Assembly: GCA_001604565.1 (NCBI GenBank)
Contig: LVBV01000022.1
Coordinates: forward strand, 1 to 64,000
Source: Puniceicoccales bacterium Verruco_01
Lineage (GTDB): Bacteria > Verrucomicrobiota > Verrucomicrobiia > Opitutales > Oceanipulchritudinaceae
Direction of reading: 5' to 3'
Length of the DNA: 64,000 nucleotides
In this document: positions 42,481-52,220 of the stretch, piece after piece
Position numbering within the stretch: position 1 is the stretch's first letter
How the letters are laid out: each line of letters starts with the position of its first letter
The notes under the pieces: generated by a model
The model's database searches: none
What the model was told of the DNA's origin: nothing
Seen by the model: the letters and a program-made list of their open reading frames with translations, nothing else
Translations under genes and position numbers: made by a program

Positions 42481-43080
42481 CTATCCGGCGGAGAGGGCGG
42501 CCTTGAGGAGGGCCTCGGTCGGGGCGTCGCTCCCGAGTTTCCCCACGGCCTTGCGCACGGCCTTGTCCGCCGTGTCCAGATTGTAGCCGAGGGCCACGAG
42601 GGCGGTGATGGCGTCCGTCACGGGGTTTGCTGGAAGTGCGGCGGCTCCGGAGACCGGGGCGGCGTGCGCCATTCCCGGGGCCAGTTTGTCGCGCAGCTCC
42701 ACGACGATCCTCTCGGCGGTCTTCTTGCCGATGCCGGGGGTCTTGGAAAGCAGGGCTACGTCGCCCGCCGCCACGGCGCTCGCGATGGAGGCTGCGGAGA
42801 GTTTGGAAAGGAGCGCAATTGCCGTGCGTGGACCGATTCCGGAGACTTTCTCGATCAGCAGGCGGAAGAAGTCCCGCTCCTCGCGCGTCGCAAAGCCGTA
42901 GAGGGCCTGGTCGTCCTCGCGGTACACGTCGTGGATGTAGAGCTTCACGCGCTGACCGACGGGCGGGACCTTCTCTGCGGTGGAGACGGGCACATGCACC
43001 TCGTAGCCGACGCCGCCCGCGTTTACGACCACCGTTAGCGGCGTCGCCTCCAGCACCTCGCCCGACAGGATGGAAATCAT
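42481..43080 (-). CDS. ruvA: Holliday junction DNA helicase subunit
   Basis: A 199-residue RuvA. The N-terminal OB fold starts MISILSGEVLEATPLTVVVN and has GVGYEVHVP and YREDDQALYGF. Two helix-hairpin-helix motifs follow (EKVSGIGPRTAIALLS, LSKTPGIGKKTAERIVVELRDKL), then an Ala/Pro linker and the RuvB-binding domain III (PVTDAITALVALGYN). It binds Holliday junctions and loads the RuvB motor. ruvB and ruvC are not in the window. It is convergent with the PPTase gene. Confidence 0.95.
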   Translation of the reverse strand: MISILSGEVLEATPLTVVVNAGGVGYEVHVPVSTAEKVPPVGQRVKLYIHDVYREDDQALYGFATREERDFFRLLIEKVSGIGPRTAIALLSKLSAASIASAVAAGDVALLSKTPGIGKKTAERIVVELRDKLAPGMAHAAPVSGAAALPANPVTDAITALVALGYNLDTADKAVRKAVGKLGSDAPTEALLKAALSAG

Positions 43081-43128
43081 GGTTTTGAGTAAAGCATTCC
43101 GTCGCGAAAAGCCGAAGTCAAAATGTGC

Positions 43129-43806
43129 TTACCTCTCTTCCGGCCTGTAGTAGCGCAGTCCCTCCTTCACGGCGCCTACGTAGTGAATTTCCGAGAAGGT
43201 GCCGGTGAGGGAATCCTCGTCCACCCCATGCACGGCAAAGCCGATCCGGACCGGCGCGGCGCTCTCCAGCCGGAAGTGGCGCAGAAGGTGCCACGTCTTT
43301 CCGTCGGCGGACCAGTGGAAGGCGAACTCCGCGCCCCGTCGCAGAATCGCGTAATAGACGTATCCCGCATCCGTTTCCGGCCCGTTGCAGTCGTCGGAAA
43401 GGCCCCGGTTCACCACCGAGACGAGCGTGGTCTTCATCTCCACGGAATTCTCGTAGCAGAGCTTCGCCCAGTTCTCCGCGTCCGCATACACGACGAGTGC
43501 CGCCACGTCGTACACGTGCGTCAGCGGCGCGGTGACTTTTGCGCTGAAGACGAACTCGTCCCCGGCGGGAAAGAGGATCATCGGCGCATCGGTCTGGCGG
43601 AAGTCTCCGCCTGGACTGACGAAGAGGTTCCGCCTGCCCGGAGAGGTGAGGGTGAGGGTTCCCGTCGCGTCCACGGCGGCGGCGAGGGGGCCGTTCAGGA
43701 CGGCGGCCTCGATTCCCGTGGAGGGAAGAAGGAGCGTTGCGGGAACCTCCGCCGCGAGCGGGGAGGCGATGAGTGCCAGAGCCAGGAGGAGAAGGGGGCT
43801 TTTCAT
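43129..43806 (-). CDS. Secreted DUF1349-like (concanavalin-fold) protein
   Basis: A 225-residue protein with a signal peptide (MKSPLLLLALALIASPLAAE). The rest resembles the DUF1349/regulation-of-enolase-like lectin fold: DFRQTDAPMILF, DEFVFSAKVTAP, AALVVYADAENWAKLCYEN, GYVYYAILRRGAEFAFHWSADGK cut in two, and VRIGFAVHGVDE. Such proteins bind carbohydrate or act as envelope accessory factors; no enzymatic residues are obvious. It starts upstream of ruvA on the same strand and may share its transcript (48 bases apart). Confidence 0.65.
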   Translation of the reverse strand: MKSPLLLLALALIASPLAAEVPATLLLPSTGIEAAVLNGPLAAAVDATGTLTLTSPGRRNLFVSPGGDFRQTDAPMILFPAGDEFVFSAKVTAPLTHVYDVAALVVYADAENWAKLCYENSVEMKTTLVSVVNRGLSDDCNGPETDAGYVYYAILRRGAEFAFHWSADGKTWHLLRHFRLESAAPVRIGFAVHGVDEDSLTGTFSEIHYVGAVKEGLRYYRPEER

Positions 43807-43890
43807 GCGCTTTCCCGCATCTTGCGGAGAAATCCCTTCCCGCGCCAGTTTCTTCCGCGTCCTGCAGTCGAAGAAGGGCCCGTACGCGAA

Positions 43891-43920
43891 AAGCCCCGGA
43901 CCGAGAAGGGTCCGGGGCTT
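43891..43920 (-). terminator. Terminator after the CoA-transferase gene
   Basis: AAGCCCCGGACC-gagaag-GGTCCGGGGCTT, a perfect 12-bp stem. On the minus strand it is followed by TTCGCG, on the plus strand by TTTC. It lies 30 bases downstream of the CoA-transferase stop. Confidence 0.8.
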
Positions 43921-43949
43921 TTTCAAAAAAGCGGAACGGCGGAACCGTC

Positions 43950-45434
43950 CTACTTCTGTTTCATGGTCTTGGTGTCCATGAAGCGCACGTGCATCTTGAA
44001 GGCGTCGCGCAGATTGAGCGGGATGTGCCCGCATTTCTTGTTCGCCTCCACGTAGGCCAGGAGCTCCGCGCGGTAGTCCGGGTGGGCGCAGTTGTTGATG
44101 ATGGCCTTGGCTCGGTCCACGGGGTCCTTGCCGCGCAGGTCCGCAACGCCCTGCTCGGTGATGAGGACCTTCACGCTGTGCTCGGTGTGGTCCAGATGGC
44201 TGACGAGCGGGACGATCGTGGAGATGTCGCTGTTCTTGGTGGTGGACGGGCAGGTGAAGATGGAGAGGTAGGCGTTGCGGGTGAAGTCGCCCGAGCCGCC
44301 GATGCCGTTCATCATCTTGCCGCCCATGATGTGCGTCGAGTTGATGTTGCCGAAGATGTCCGCCTCGATCGCGGTGTTGATCGAGATGACACCCAGGCGC
44401 CGGACGAGGCCCGGGTTGTTCGAAATTTCCTGCGGGCGCAGGACGAAGTGCTTGCGGAATTCCGGCAGGTTCTCGTAGATGCGGCCGAGGATCGCCGGGG
44501 TCACCGTGAGCGAGGTTGCGCTCGCGAAGGTCACGCGGCCCTCGAAGATGAGGTTGGCCACCGAGTCCTGAAGGACCTCGGAATACATCGTGAAGGGCGG
44601 GATGTTCTTGTCCTTGCCGAGCGCGCCCATGAGGGCGTTCGCGATGTTGCCCACGCCCGACTGAAGGGGCAGAAATTCCGGCGGCAGGCGTCCCGCCTTG
44701 AGTTCCGCGGCAAGGAATTCGGCCACGTTGTTGCCGATCTTGTCCGTCGTCTCGTCAGCGTCGGCGAACTCGCGGGCCTGGTCCGGCGCGTGATTCTTGA
44801 CGATGGCGACGATCTTCTTCGGATCGACCTTGATCGTGGGAACGCCCCCGCGGTCCGAGACGCTGTACACGCGGATTTCGCGGCGGTGCGGGGGATTCTC
44901 CAGCTCGATGATGTCGTGGCAGCCCTGAAGGTCTTCCGGGTGCGCGCTGTTGAGCTCGATGATGATCTTGTCCGCAACGCGGCAAAGGGTGGGGGAGACG
45001 CCGACGGAGGTCGTCGGGGTGATCTCGCCGTCCGCCGTCACTTTGCAGGCTTCGATGACCGCCCAGTCCACATGGCCGAGAAAGCCGTAGCGGATCTCCT
45101 GCGCGACCTCGGAGAGGTGCAGGTCGTAATACTTGATCTTGCCGGCGTTGACGGCGTTGCGCAGGTCGGTGTTGGTCTGGTAGGGCGTGCGCCACGCCAC
45201 GGCCTCGGCGCGGGCGAGGTTGCCGTCCAGCGAGTCGCCTGTCGAGGCGCCGGTGATGACGCCGATCTTGAAGGGACGGCCCGCGGCGTGTTCCTCCTTT
45301 GCGAAGGCGGCGATGCCCTCCGGCACCACCTTGGCCGCGCCCGCTGGCGTGAACCCGCTGAAGCCCACCGTCTGTCCGTTCTTGAACAGGCGTCCGGCCT
45401 CGAATTTATCCATTTCGGTGAAACTTGATTTCAT
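43950..45434 (-). CDS. Acetyl-CoA hydrolase/transferase family CoA-transferase (succinyl-CoA:acetate type)
   Basis: A 494-residue class I CoA-transferase of the AarC/ACH1/ScpC family. Signatures are TVGFSGFTPAGAAKVVP near residue 20, DLHLSEVAQEIRYGFLGHVD, LPLQSGVGNIANALMGAL, and MNGIGGSGDFTRNAYLSIF. It moves CoA between succinate, acetate and propionate. Next to the mmd and mut genes it most likely activates succinate with propionyl-CoA or acetyl-CoA, closing the propionate cycle; the exact acyl pair is inferred. ATG 45413 is an alternative start. A strong terminator follows. Confidence 0.85.
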   Translation of the reverse strand: MKSSFTEMDKFEAGRLFKNGQTVGFSGFTPAGAAKVVPEGIAAFAKEEHAAGRPFKIGVITGASTGDSLDGNLARAEAVAWRTPYQTNTDLRNAVNAGKIKYYDLHLSEVAQEIRYGFLGHVDWAVIEACKVTADGEITPTTSVGVSPTLCRVADKIIIELNSAHPEDLQGCHDIIELENPPHRREIRVYSVSDRGGVPTIKVDPKKIVAIVKNHAPDQAREFADADETTDKIGNNVAEFLAAELKAGRLPPEFLPLQSGVGNIANALMGALGKDKNIPPFTMYSEVLQDSVANLIFEGRVTFASATSLTVTPAILGRIYENLPEFRKHFVLRPQEISNNPGLVRRLGVISINTAIEADIFGNINSTHIMGGKMMNGIGGSGDFTRNAYLSIFTCPSTTKNSDISTIVPLVSHLDHTEHSVKVLITEQGVADLRGKDPVDRAKAIINNCAHPDYRAELLAYVEANKKCGHIPLNLRDAFKMHVRFMDTKTMKQK

Positions 45435-45490
45435 GACTGAATGCACTTGGGAATTAAGAAAACTAATCTCAAAAATGTTCGGACGCAAAA

Positions 45491-45519
45491 CGCGCGGGAT
45501 GGAAGAACCATCCCGCGCG
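45491..45519 (-). terminator. Terminator of the mmd operon
   Basis: CGCGCGGGATGG-aagaa-CCATCCCGCGCG, a perfect 12-bp stem; on the minus strand it is followed by TTTTG. It lies 80 bases downstream of mmdB and ahead of the CoA-transferase start. Confidence 0.8.
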
Positions 45520-45598
45520 GAAGTGCGAGCATAGCCTCTAGGTATGACACCTACATACTTTTACAAGAAGCATCATACAGCAAGGCCGATCCTCTGAA

Positions 45599-47119
45599 CT
45601 AGTGGCCGAGGGTCGCGATGAAGAAACCCGCCGCGATGGCCGTGCCGATCACGCCCGCAACGTTCGGTCCCATGGCGTGCATGAGAAGGTAGTTGCGGGG
45701 ATCCGCCTTCTGGCCTTCCACCTGGCTGACGCGGGCCGCCATCGGCACCGCGCTCACGCCGGCCGAGCCGATGAGCGGATTGATCTTGTTCTTGAGGAAG
45801 AGATTGAAGAACTTCGCCGTCAGAACGCCTCCCGCCGTCGCCACGCCGAAGGCGATGACGCCCAGGCACAGGATGCCGAGGGTTTCGGGCTTGAGGAAGC
45901 GGTCGCCGGTCATCGTGATGCCCACGGAGGAGCCGAGGAAGATCGTCACGATGTTGATGATCTCGTTCTGCGAAGCCTTCACGAGGCGCTCGGTGACGCC
46001 GCACTCGCGCAGGAAGTTGCCGAACATGAGCATCGCGATCAGGGCCGCCGCGTCCGGCACCACGAGGATGCAGAGGATGCAGACGACGATGGCGAAGACG
46101 AGCTTCTCCAACTTGGAGACCTCGCGCAGCTTCTTCATGCGGATCTTGCGCTCGGCCTTTGTGGTGCACAGGCGCATGATCGGAGGCTGGATGACCGGTA
46201 CGAGCGCCATGTAGCTGTACGCCGCCACGGCGATCGGGGCCAGAAGCTCCGGAGCGAGCTTGTTGGAGAGGAAGATCGAGGTCGGGCCGTCGGCGCCGCC
46301 GATGATGCCGATGGCCGCCGCCTGCTGCGCCGTGAAGCCAAGGAGCACCGCCCCGAGGAAGGTCACGAACACGCCAAGCTGCGCCGCGCCGCCCAGAAGC
46401 AGCGTGATCGGGTTCGCGATCAAGGGACCGAAGTCCGTGAGCGCGCCGACGCCGAGGAAGATCAGCGGCGGGAAGATTTCAAAGGCGATGCCCTTGTAGA
46501 AGAAGTCGTAAAGGCCGCCCTCGGCGTCCTTGCCCATGCGGATCATCTCCGCGCCGCGGACGACGTGTTCGCCGCCCTTGAACTCCATCTGGGCGACAAG
46601 GCCGTTGCCCTCGCTCCAGACAAAGTAGTCGCCCGAACGCAGGACGAGCGGTGCGGTCACCGTGTCGGAGACCTTGTACTGCACCTCAAAGGTGGGGATG
46701 GAGCCATCCTCGCCGGGATTCGGATCCTTGTCCGGGCGGACGATGTAGAGAAGGCCCGGCATGGTGTCCAGAACCTGCTGAAGCTCGGCCTGATCCATCG
46801 TCGAGCGAATGAACTCGGGGCGATGTTTCTTGATGCCGCCCTCAAGGGTCACCTGCTGGCCCTCGCTCGCGAAGGCATAGACGACCTGGCCCGACGTGGG
46901 GGCGAAGACCTCCTCCGCCGCCTTGTTCGTCAGGCCGCGCGAGGGAATGTTGGCGAGAAGGGCGCCGAACGCGATGGGGACCAGAAGAAGAGGCTCAAAC
47001 TCCTTCTTGACCGCAAGGTAGAGCAGTACGCCGACGACGCACCACATCACCAGGATCTGCCAGTTGAGGTACTGAAACCCCATCTGGTCCCACAATCCCA
47101 ATAGTTGATCGAAAATCAT
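45599..47119 (-). CDS. mmdB: Na+-pumping methylmalonyl-CoA decarboxylase beta subunit with large insert
   Basis: A 506-residue OadB/MmdB-family membrane protein that decarboxylates carboxybiotin and pumps Na+. The family N-terminus (YLAVKKEFEPLLLVPIAFGAL) and the core (GVGALTDFGPLIANP with the Asp of the Na+ site, IGIIGGADGPTSIFLS, GPNVAGVIGTAIAAGFF) are intact. Between residues about 62 and 200 is a roughly 140-residue soluble insert absent from typical 370-430-residue homologues. Its first part, FAPTSGQVVYAFASEGQQV, resembles a biotinyl/lipoyl-like hairpin without the modified Lys. It is the last gene of mmdA-D-C-B. Confidence 0.85.
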   Translation of the reverse strand: MIFDQLLGLWDQMGFQYLNWQILVMWCVVGVLLYLAVKKEFEPLLLVPIAFGALLANIPSRGLTNKAAEEVFAPTSGQVVYAFASEGQQVTLEGGIKKHRPEFIRSTMDQAELQQVLDTMPGLLYIVRPDKDPNPGEDGSIPTFEVQYKVSDTVTAPLVLRSGDYFVWSEGNGLVAQMEFKGGEHVVRGAEMIRMGKDAEGGLYDFFYKGIAFEIFPPLIFLGVGALTDFGPLIANPITLLLGGAAQLGVFVTFLGAVLLGFTAQQAAAIGIIGGADGPTSIFLSNKLAPELLAPIAVAAYSYMALVPVIQPPIMRLCTTKAERKIRMKKLREVSKLEKLVFAIVVCILCILVVPDAAALIAMLMFGNFLRECGVTERLVKASQNEIINIVTIFLGSSVGITMTGDRFLKPETLGILCLGVIAFGVATAGGVLTAKFFNLFLKNKINPLIGSAGVSAVPMAARVSQVEGQKADPRNYLLMHAMGPNVAGVIGTAIAAGFFIATLGH

Positions 47120-47231
47120 TGTGCTTTTCCGTTATGCGAAGAGCTGCGGTTTTCCGCAGCCGTCGCGGTGAACGTGGAGTGAAGACGCCGCAGCCTCCGT
47201 CCGGCGAACCGGTTTGGGCCGGGCGGCAGCC

Positions 47232-47633
47232 CTAGCCGATGGTGAGGAGCGCCTGGCCTTCCTCGACCGAATCGCCGGGGTTCACGCTGATGGCGGTGAC
47301 GGTGCCGGAGACATGAGCCGGGACCGTGGTCTTCATCTTCATGGCTTCGAGAGTCACGACGGTCTGGCCCTCCTTGACGGCCTGGCCGATCTTCACGTCG
47401 ATGGAGTCGATCTTGCCCGCGAGGGGGCTTGTGACCGAGCCCGCGCCCGCGGCGACGGGGGCGTGAACGACCGCAGCCGGCTTCGGAGCCGGGGCGGGGG
47501 CCGGAGCTGCGGCAACCGCGGCGGCGGCGACAGGGGCGGGAGCGGCAACCGGGGTCGCAACACCGCCGTCGAGGATTTCAACAGAAACGTCGTAGGCCTT
47601 GCCTTCGACCGTGATACGCAATTTTTTCGTCAT
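47232..47633 (-). CDS. mmdC: Biotin carboxyl carrier subunit of the decarboxylase
   Basis: A 133-residue biotin carrier protein. A short N-terminal OadA/MmdC-like segment (KKLRITVEGKAYDVSVEI) leads to a flexible Ala/Pro linker (residues 24-65). The biotinyl domain follows with the EAMKM motif; K99 carries biotin. It shuttles CO2 from MmdA to MmdB. The start at 47633 is the one that gives this layout. It lies 58 bases after the gamma subunit and 112 bases before mmdB. Confidence 0.9.
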   Translation of the reverse strand: MTKKLRITVEGKAYDVSVEILDGGVATPVAAPAPVAAAAVAAAPAPAPAPKPAAVVHAPVAAGAGSVTSPLAGKIDSIDVKIGQAVKEGQTVVTLEAMKMKTTVPAHVSGTVTAISVNPGDSVEEGQALLTIG

Positions 47634-47690
47634 TTTGTTTGGAAGAGAAACTTCGTTTGGAGTTGTTTTTGGAGTGTATTGCAAAAGCTC

Positions 47691-48089
47691 CTAGCGGAAC
47701 TTGTGCGAGGTGAAAATGTCGCGACGGCCCTGAACTCCCCACTCGGTGGAGGCGGGCTGGACGCTGACGACGCGGACGGCGGAGCCGAGGGCGACGTGGG
47801 CGGCGGCGGCGATGACGGCAACGAGGGCGCCGTCAGCGGAGGCAACCGAAGCGGGCGCGGCGGCAGTGGCCACCGGTGCGGCGGCAGCGGCGACGGGAGC
47901 CGGCGCGGCGGGCTTCTTCCCGAGGAAAACCCCGAGAAGATTCATGAGGATCATCATGGCGAGGAGCACCGCCATCACCACCGCGAAGCCGAAGAGGAGC
48001 AGAAAGATCGACTCAGGAAGGGTCGGATTGGTGTGATCCGCAAAGAAGGCCAGGACGTTGATGGGTGCCCCGAAACTAAGTGCTTGCAC
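47691..48089 (-). CDS. mmdD: OadG/MmdD-like gamma/delta subunit
   Basis: A protein of about 132 residues with one membrane helix (ESIFLLLFGFAVVMAVLLAMMIL), an Ala/Pro linker, and a C-terminal segment ending VQPASTEWGVQGRRDIFTSHKFR. That WxxxGRRxIxxSHxxR ending is typical of OadG-related small subunits fused to a decarboxylase-docking tail. It anchors and stabilises the complex. GTG 48089 has AAAGG ahead; GTG 48143 would add 18 residues. Confidence 0.75.
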   Translation of the reverse strand: MQALSFGAPINVLAFFADHTNPTLPESIFLLLFGFAVVMAVLLAMMILMNLLGVFLGKKPAAPAPVAAAAAPVATAAAPASVASADGALVAVIAAAAHVALGSAVRVVSVQPASTEWGVQGRRDIFTSHKFR

Positions 48090-48230
48090 GAGAAAACCTT
48101 TGTTTTGGTTGAAGGAAAAGAATGCGCGGACGACGCTCCCCACGGGAACGCTTTCCGGACGCTATCACAAAAAAACCTTGATGCGCATCCGTCAAATATT
48201 ACCGGAAAAATCCGTTTGGAGACGGTGCGC

Positions 48231-48260
48231 CCTCCCGTCCGGACGGTGCCGGACGGGAGG
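48231..48260. repeat. Strong hairpin between mmdA and mmdD
   Basis: CCTCCCGTCCGG-acggtg-CCGGACGGGAGG, a perfect 12-bp stem just after the mmdA stop and before mmdD. It lacks a T tract on the operon strand. It may stabilise the mmdA mRNA end or tune expression of the downstream subunits. Confidence 0.6.
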
Positions 48261-48271
48261 AGCCCGGAAAA

Positions 48272-49828
48272 CTAGAGCGGAATGTTGCCGTGCTTCTTGG
48301 ACGGGCGCGTGACGCGCTTGGAGAGCGAGTTGCGGAAGGCCATCGCAAGAACCGAGCGGCTGACGGCGGGCTCGATCACGTCGGTGATCATGGCGCCGCG
48401 CGCGGCCTGGTACGGGGAGGCGAACTTTTCCTTGTAGTCGGCCACGAATTCCGCGTAGGCGGCCTTCGGGTCGGCGGCGGCCTTGATCTCGTCCTTGAAG
48501 ACGATCTTGACCGCGCCCTCGGCACCCATGACGGCGATCTCGGCGCTCGGCCAGGCGAAGACCATGTCCGCGCCCATGTCCACCGAGCACATCGCAAGAT
48601 ACGCGCCGCCGTAGGCCTTGCGCATGATGAGCGTGATCTTCGGAACCGTGGCGCTGGCGTAGGCGAAGAGCATCTTGGCGCCGTGGCGGATGATGCCGCC
48701 GCGCTCCTGGGCGAGGCCCGGCATGAATCCGGGGACGTCCACGAGGTTCAGGATCGGCACGTTGTAAATGTTGCAGGTGCGGATGAAGCGCGCGGCCTTG
48801 TCGGAAGAGTCGATATCCAGGCATCCGGCCTTGTAGGCGGGCTGGTTCGCGATGATGCCGACGACGATTCCCTCGATGCGGGCGAAGCCGACGACGATGT
48901 TCTTGGCGAAGTCGGCCTGGATCTCGAAGAAGCTGCCCGCGTCCGTGAGACGGTCGATCACCTTCTTCACGTCGAAGCCCGCCTTCGGGTCCTCTGGAAC
49001 GATGTTGTTCAGTTCCTCGTCGCGGGAGATGGTGATGTTGCCGGAGAAGTGGTGCGGAGCGTCCTGCAGGTTGTTGCTCGGCAGGTAGGAAAGGAGCTTC
49101 TTGGCGAGTTCGATCGCGTGGAGGTCGTCATTGGCGATGAGGTGCACGTTGCCGGAGACCGTCGCGTGGGCGTTGGCGGAGGCGAACATCTCAAGATCGG
49201 CCTGCTCGCCCGTGGCCGCCTTGATGACCTCGGGGCCGCAGATGAACATGTTGGTGTTCGCGTCCTTCACCATGATGATGAAGTCGCAGAGGGCCGGGGA
49301 GTACACCGCGCCGCCCGCGCAGGGGCCGGCGATGATGGAAATCTGCGGCACCACGCCGCTCATGAGGACGTTCTGATAGAAAATCTGGCCGAAGCCGGAG
49401 AGACTGTTCACGCCCTCCTGAATGCGGGCGCCGCCGGAATCGTTCATGCCGATGACGGGCATGCCCATGTTCATGGCGTACTTCATGATATCGACGGTCT
49501 TCTTGGCCTGGATGGAGCCGAGCGAGGCGCCCGCCAGGGTGAAGTCGTGCGCGAAGGTGGCCACCGGGCGGCCATCGACCATGCCGATGCCCGTCACCAC
49601 GCCGTCGGAGGGAATGGACTTCTTTTCCATCCCGAAGTCGTGGCAGTTGTGGTCGGCGTGCATGCCGAATTCCTGGAACGTGTCGGGCTCGTAGAGAGCC
49701 GCGACGCGCTCGCGGGCGGAGTGCTGGCCCTTTTCATGGCGGGCCGCGATTTTCTTTTCGCCGCCGCCGGCGAGGGCGGTCTTGCGACGTTTGTCGAGAT
49801 CTTCGAGAAGTTTGCGCTGTATTGCCAT
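48272..49828 (-). CDS. mmdA: Methylmalonyl-CoA decarboxylase alpha / acyl-CoA carboxyltransferase
   Basis: A 518-residue carboxyltransferase. The two crotonase-like halves show MPVIGMNDSGGARIQEGVNS, ISIIAGPCAGGAVYSPALCD, VPILNLVDVPGFMPG, and LIMRKAYGGAYLAMCS, the oxyanion-hole glycines of propionyl-CoA carboxylase beta and MmdA. It transfers the carboxyl group of (S)-methylmalonyl-CoA to biotin. With mmdD, mmdC and mmdB downstream it makes the Na+-pumping decarboxylase, rather than an ATP-dependent carboxylase. It is the first gene of the operon. Confidence 0.9.
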   Translation of the reverse strand: MAIQRKLLEDLDKRRKTALAGGGEKKIAARHEKGQHSARERVAALYEPDTFQEFGMHADHNCHDFGMEKKSIPSDGVVTGIGMVDGRPVATFAHDFTLAGASLGSIQAKKTVDIMKYAMNMGMPVIGMNDSGGARIQEGVNSLSGFGQIFYQNVLMSGVVPQISIIAGPCAGGAVYSPALCDFIIMVKDANTNMFICGPEVIKAATGEQADLEMFASANAHATVSGNVHLIANDDLHAIELAKKLLSYLPSNNLQDAPHHFSGNITISRDEELNNIVPEDPKAGFDVKKVIDRLTDAGSFFEIQADFAKNIVVGFARIEGIVVGIIANQPAYKAGCLDIDSSDKAARFIRTCNIYNVPILNLVDVPGFMPGLAQERGGIIRHGAKMLFAYASATVPKITLIMRKAYGGAYLAMCSVDMGADMVFAWPSAEIAVMGAEGAVKIVFKDEIKAAADPKAAYAEFVADYKEKFASPYQAARGAMITDVIEPAVSRSVLAMAFRNSLSKRVTRPSKKHGNIPL

Positions 49829-49993
49829 AGAAATTCCTAATGAGTACTCGGCGCAGGTTAAGGTCGTCTAATCAAACTTGTCCACGATAAAACGTCCTGC
49901 GAGCCGATTATAGGAATGTGTCATTATTTAATATGACGCTATCGCTGCCATTGGCGGAAACATACGCGAAAATCACGATGGTGCGTGCCCCCG

Positions 49994-51976
49994 TCACGAT
50001 TTCTGCACGCAGTAGTCCGTGCTTTCGGGCAGGAGGAAGGAATGTGTTTTCGGCGGCGCGTGCCGATTCCTTTCCTTCGCGCCGTCCACGAAGTCTTCCA
50101 GCCCTTTCACCAGATGTTGGAGGGATTCGCCCCTCGCGGCGAGGCTCTCCCCGGCGGCGGCGGTCTGTTCGGCGGTGGCGGCGGTGTCGCGGCTGATTTC
50201 CTCGATGCGCCGGGCGGCTTCGGCGATCGCCTCGATGCCGTCCGCCTGTTCCGTGGAGGCGGTCGCGACGGAGGCGATGCGGCGGCTCGCTCCGTCCACA
50301 CTCCCTGCGGTTTCGCCCAGGCGTTCCTCCAGGACGCGCGTCCAGCGGGCGCCGTCTTCGGACCTCGCGCGCGATTCCTGGATCAGGACTGCGCAGGCAC
50401 GGGCCGCCTCGGCGCTCCGGTTCGCAAGGGCGCGCACCTCGTCCGCCACAACAGCGAAGCCCCTGCCGCTTTCCCCGGCTCTTGCCGCCTCCACCGCCGC
50501 GTTGAGGGAGAGCAGATTCGTCTGGAAGGCGATGGCCTCGATGCTTTTTACGATCTGCGAGTTCTTTTCCGCGGAAAGGGTGATGCTCTTCATCGCGGCG
50601 AGCATTTGCTCCATGCTTTCCCGGCAGAGACGCACCTGTTCCATCGCCTGTTTGGAGCCTTCTCCGGCGGCGCGCGCGTTTTCGGCGTTTTTCCGCGTGT
50701 GTTCCAAAAGTCGTTCCAGCGCGGCGAGGGTTTCTCCGGCGGCGCGTCCCGCCTCGGAGGCTTTTTGCGCAAGGACGGTGCCGGAGTCTCCCAGTTCCGC
50801 CGAGGTCGCACGCACCTCGGAGCCGGATTCGCTGAGCGAGCCCATCGTCCCGCGCAGGATTTTCACCGTGCGCTGTCCGGTAAAGGCCACGGGCACGACG
50901 ACCGCCGCCGCAACGAAGACGGAGAGGAAAAGGAAGAGGCGCATCGCCCTGTCGGCCCCGGCGCGCGAATTCTCGCTTCCATCGCGGGCCCGGGCGATCC
51001 TTTCGTTCATGCGCTCCCGCGCGAGGGGTACGCCCGCGGCGGCATCGGCCTCCATGCGTCCGATGGCCCTGTGCAGGAGAGCGAAGTTGGCCGCCATCCT
51101 CGTGCGGCACTGCTCCCCGGCGACGGCGTTGTCGTTCCATTTCACGCAGGCGGAGACGATCTTCGCGGCAAGGCCGTTCCATTGGCCGCAGGCGGTGCGG
51201 AAGGCGGCCAGGGGCGCGGCGAGCGCCGCCACACCCGCCTCGTCGGCCACGTCCAGATTGTCGTACACCCGTCCCGAGTTGTAGTTGAAGTCGGCGATCG
51301 CCAGATCCAGTTCGTGCCGGTTGCGGGCGTTCGGCAGGCTGGAGAGCGAGGCCTTTGCGGCGGCATGATAGCGCTCCACCTGCAGGATGCGGCGGATGAC
51401 GGAGGCGTCGGCCCCGTTCATCGCGCTTTCCATCGCGGCGAGTGCCTTCGACGCCGTCTTGAAAACCCCGTCCGCCTCCGCGTACAGGGCGGCGCGTTCC
51501 TGCGCGATGGCCCGCCGTTCCGCCGAGAGTGCGAGCGATCCTGCCAGATCCTCCGACCAGACCTTGTAAGCGTTCCGGAAGGTGGCGAGACGTTCATTCT
51601 CGAAGGGGAAGCACTGCGCCGCCCCGTTCACGCCGTTGGACACCGCCTCCCTCTTGGCCTGTGCGGCGGAACTGGACGCGTCGAAGGTTTCCTGTGCGAC
51701 GGCGTCGCGGGCGTTCATCTCGGCGAGGTAGGCCGTGTAGGCGTCGCGATCGGCCCCGGCGAGAAGGTGTGCGGCCTCGCCCGTGCGGACGACCTCGGGA
51801 ACCTCGCGGTCCACAAGTGGGGCCACCGTGTCCTCGAAAAGCTCGCGCGAGTTTTCCGAAACCGAGCGCAGTCCGCCGCGCCCCATGAAGTATAGAATGA
51901 GCAGGCCCGCAAGACAGGATGCCGAGACCATGATGAATTTTGCCGCCAGAGACATGTGCATGGCACGGCGATGCAC
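49994..51976 (-). CDS. Methyl-accepting chemotaxis protein (first)
   Basis: A 660-residue chemoreceptor. It has a membrane helix at about 12-31, a long periplasmic helical sensor (about 32-345), a second helix ([20 protein letters not shown]), a HAMP-like segment, and a signalling domain. The hairpin tip is [20 protein letters not shown] then [19 protein letters not shown], the site that binds CheA and CheW. The sensor resembles that of the next receptor, suggesting duplication. No cheA, cheW, cheY or motility gene is in the window. Confidence 0.85.
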   Translation of the reverse strand: MHRRAMHMSLAAKFIMVSASCLAGLLILYFMGRGGLRSVSENSRELFEDTVAPLVDREVPEVVRTGEAAHLLAGADRDAYTAYLAEMNARDAVAQETFDASSSAAQAKREAVSNGVNGAAQCFPFENERLATFRNAYKVWSEDLAGSLALSAERRAIAQERAALYAEADGVFKTASKALAAMESAMNGADASVIRRILQVERYHAAAKASLSSLPNARNRHELDLAIADFNYNSGRVYDNLDVADEAGVAALAAPLAAFRTACGQWNGLAAKIVSACVKWNDNAVAGEQCRTRMAANFALLHRAIGRMEADAAAGVPLARERMNERIARARDGSENSRAGADRAMRLFLFLSVFVAAAVVVPVAFTGQRTVKILRGTMGSLSESGSEVRATSAELGDSGTVLAQKASEAGRAAGETLAALERLLEHTRKNAENARAAGEGSKQAMEQVRLCRESMEQMLAAMKSITLSAEKNSQIVKSIEAIAFQTNLLSLNAAVEAARAGESGRGFAVVADEVRALANRSAEAARACAVLIQESRARSEDGARWTRVLEERLGETAGSVDGASRRIASVATASTEQADGIEAIAEAARRIEEISRDTAATAEQTAAAGESLAARGESLQHLVKGLEDFVDGAKERNRHAPPKTHSFLLPESTDYCVQKS

Positions 51977-52220
51977 TGGCCGGAATGACCCGAACCCGCC
52001 GCGTTCCCCGTGTTGCTCCCTACGATCTGTGCCCCCTTCTCTTCAAACCAAACCTCTTCCCGTAAGATACAATTCACCGTCTTGACCTGTCCGGAAGACT
52101 GGCTTCACGTTTTTCTTACATCCGGCGCTTGCCAAATACCGTGCATCCACGCATGACCGGCGCGGACGCTAGGGAACCTTGCGGACCGTCTTTGCGGAAT
52201 ACCCCAGCGCACCGGCCCGG

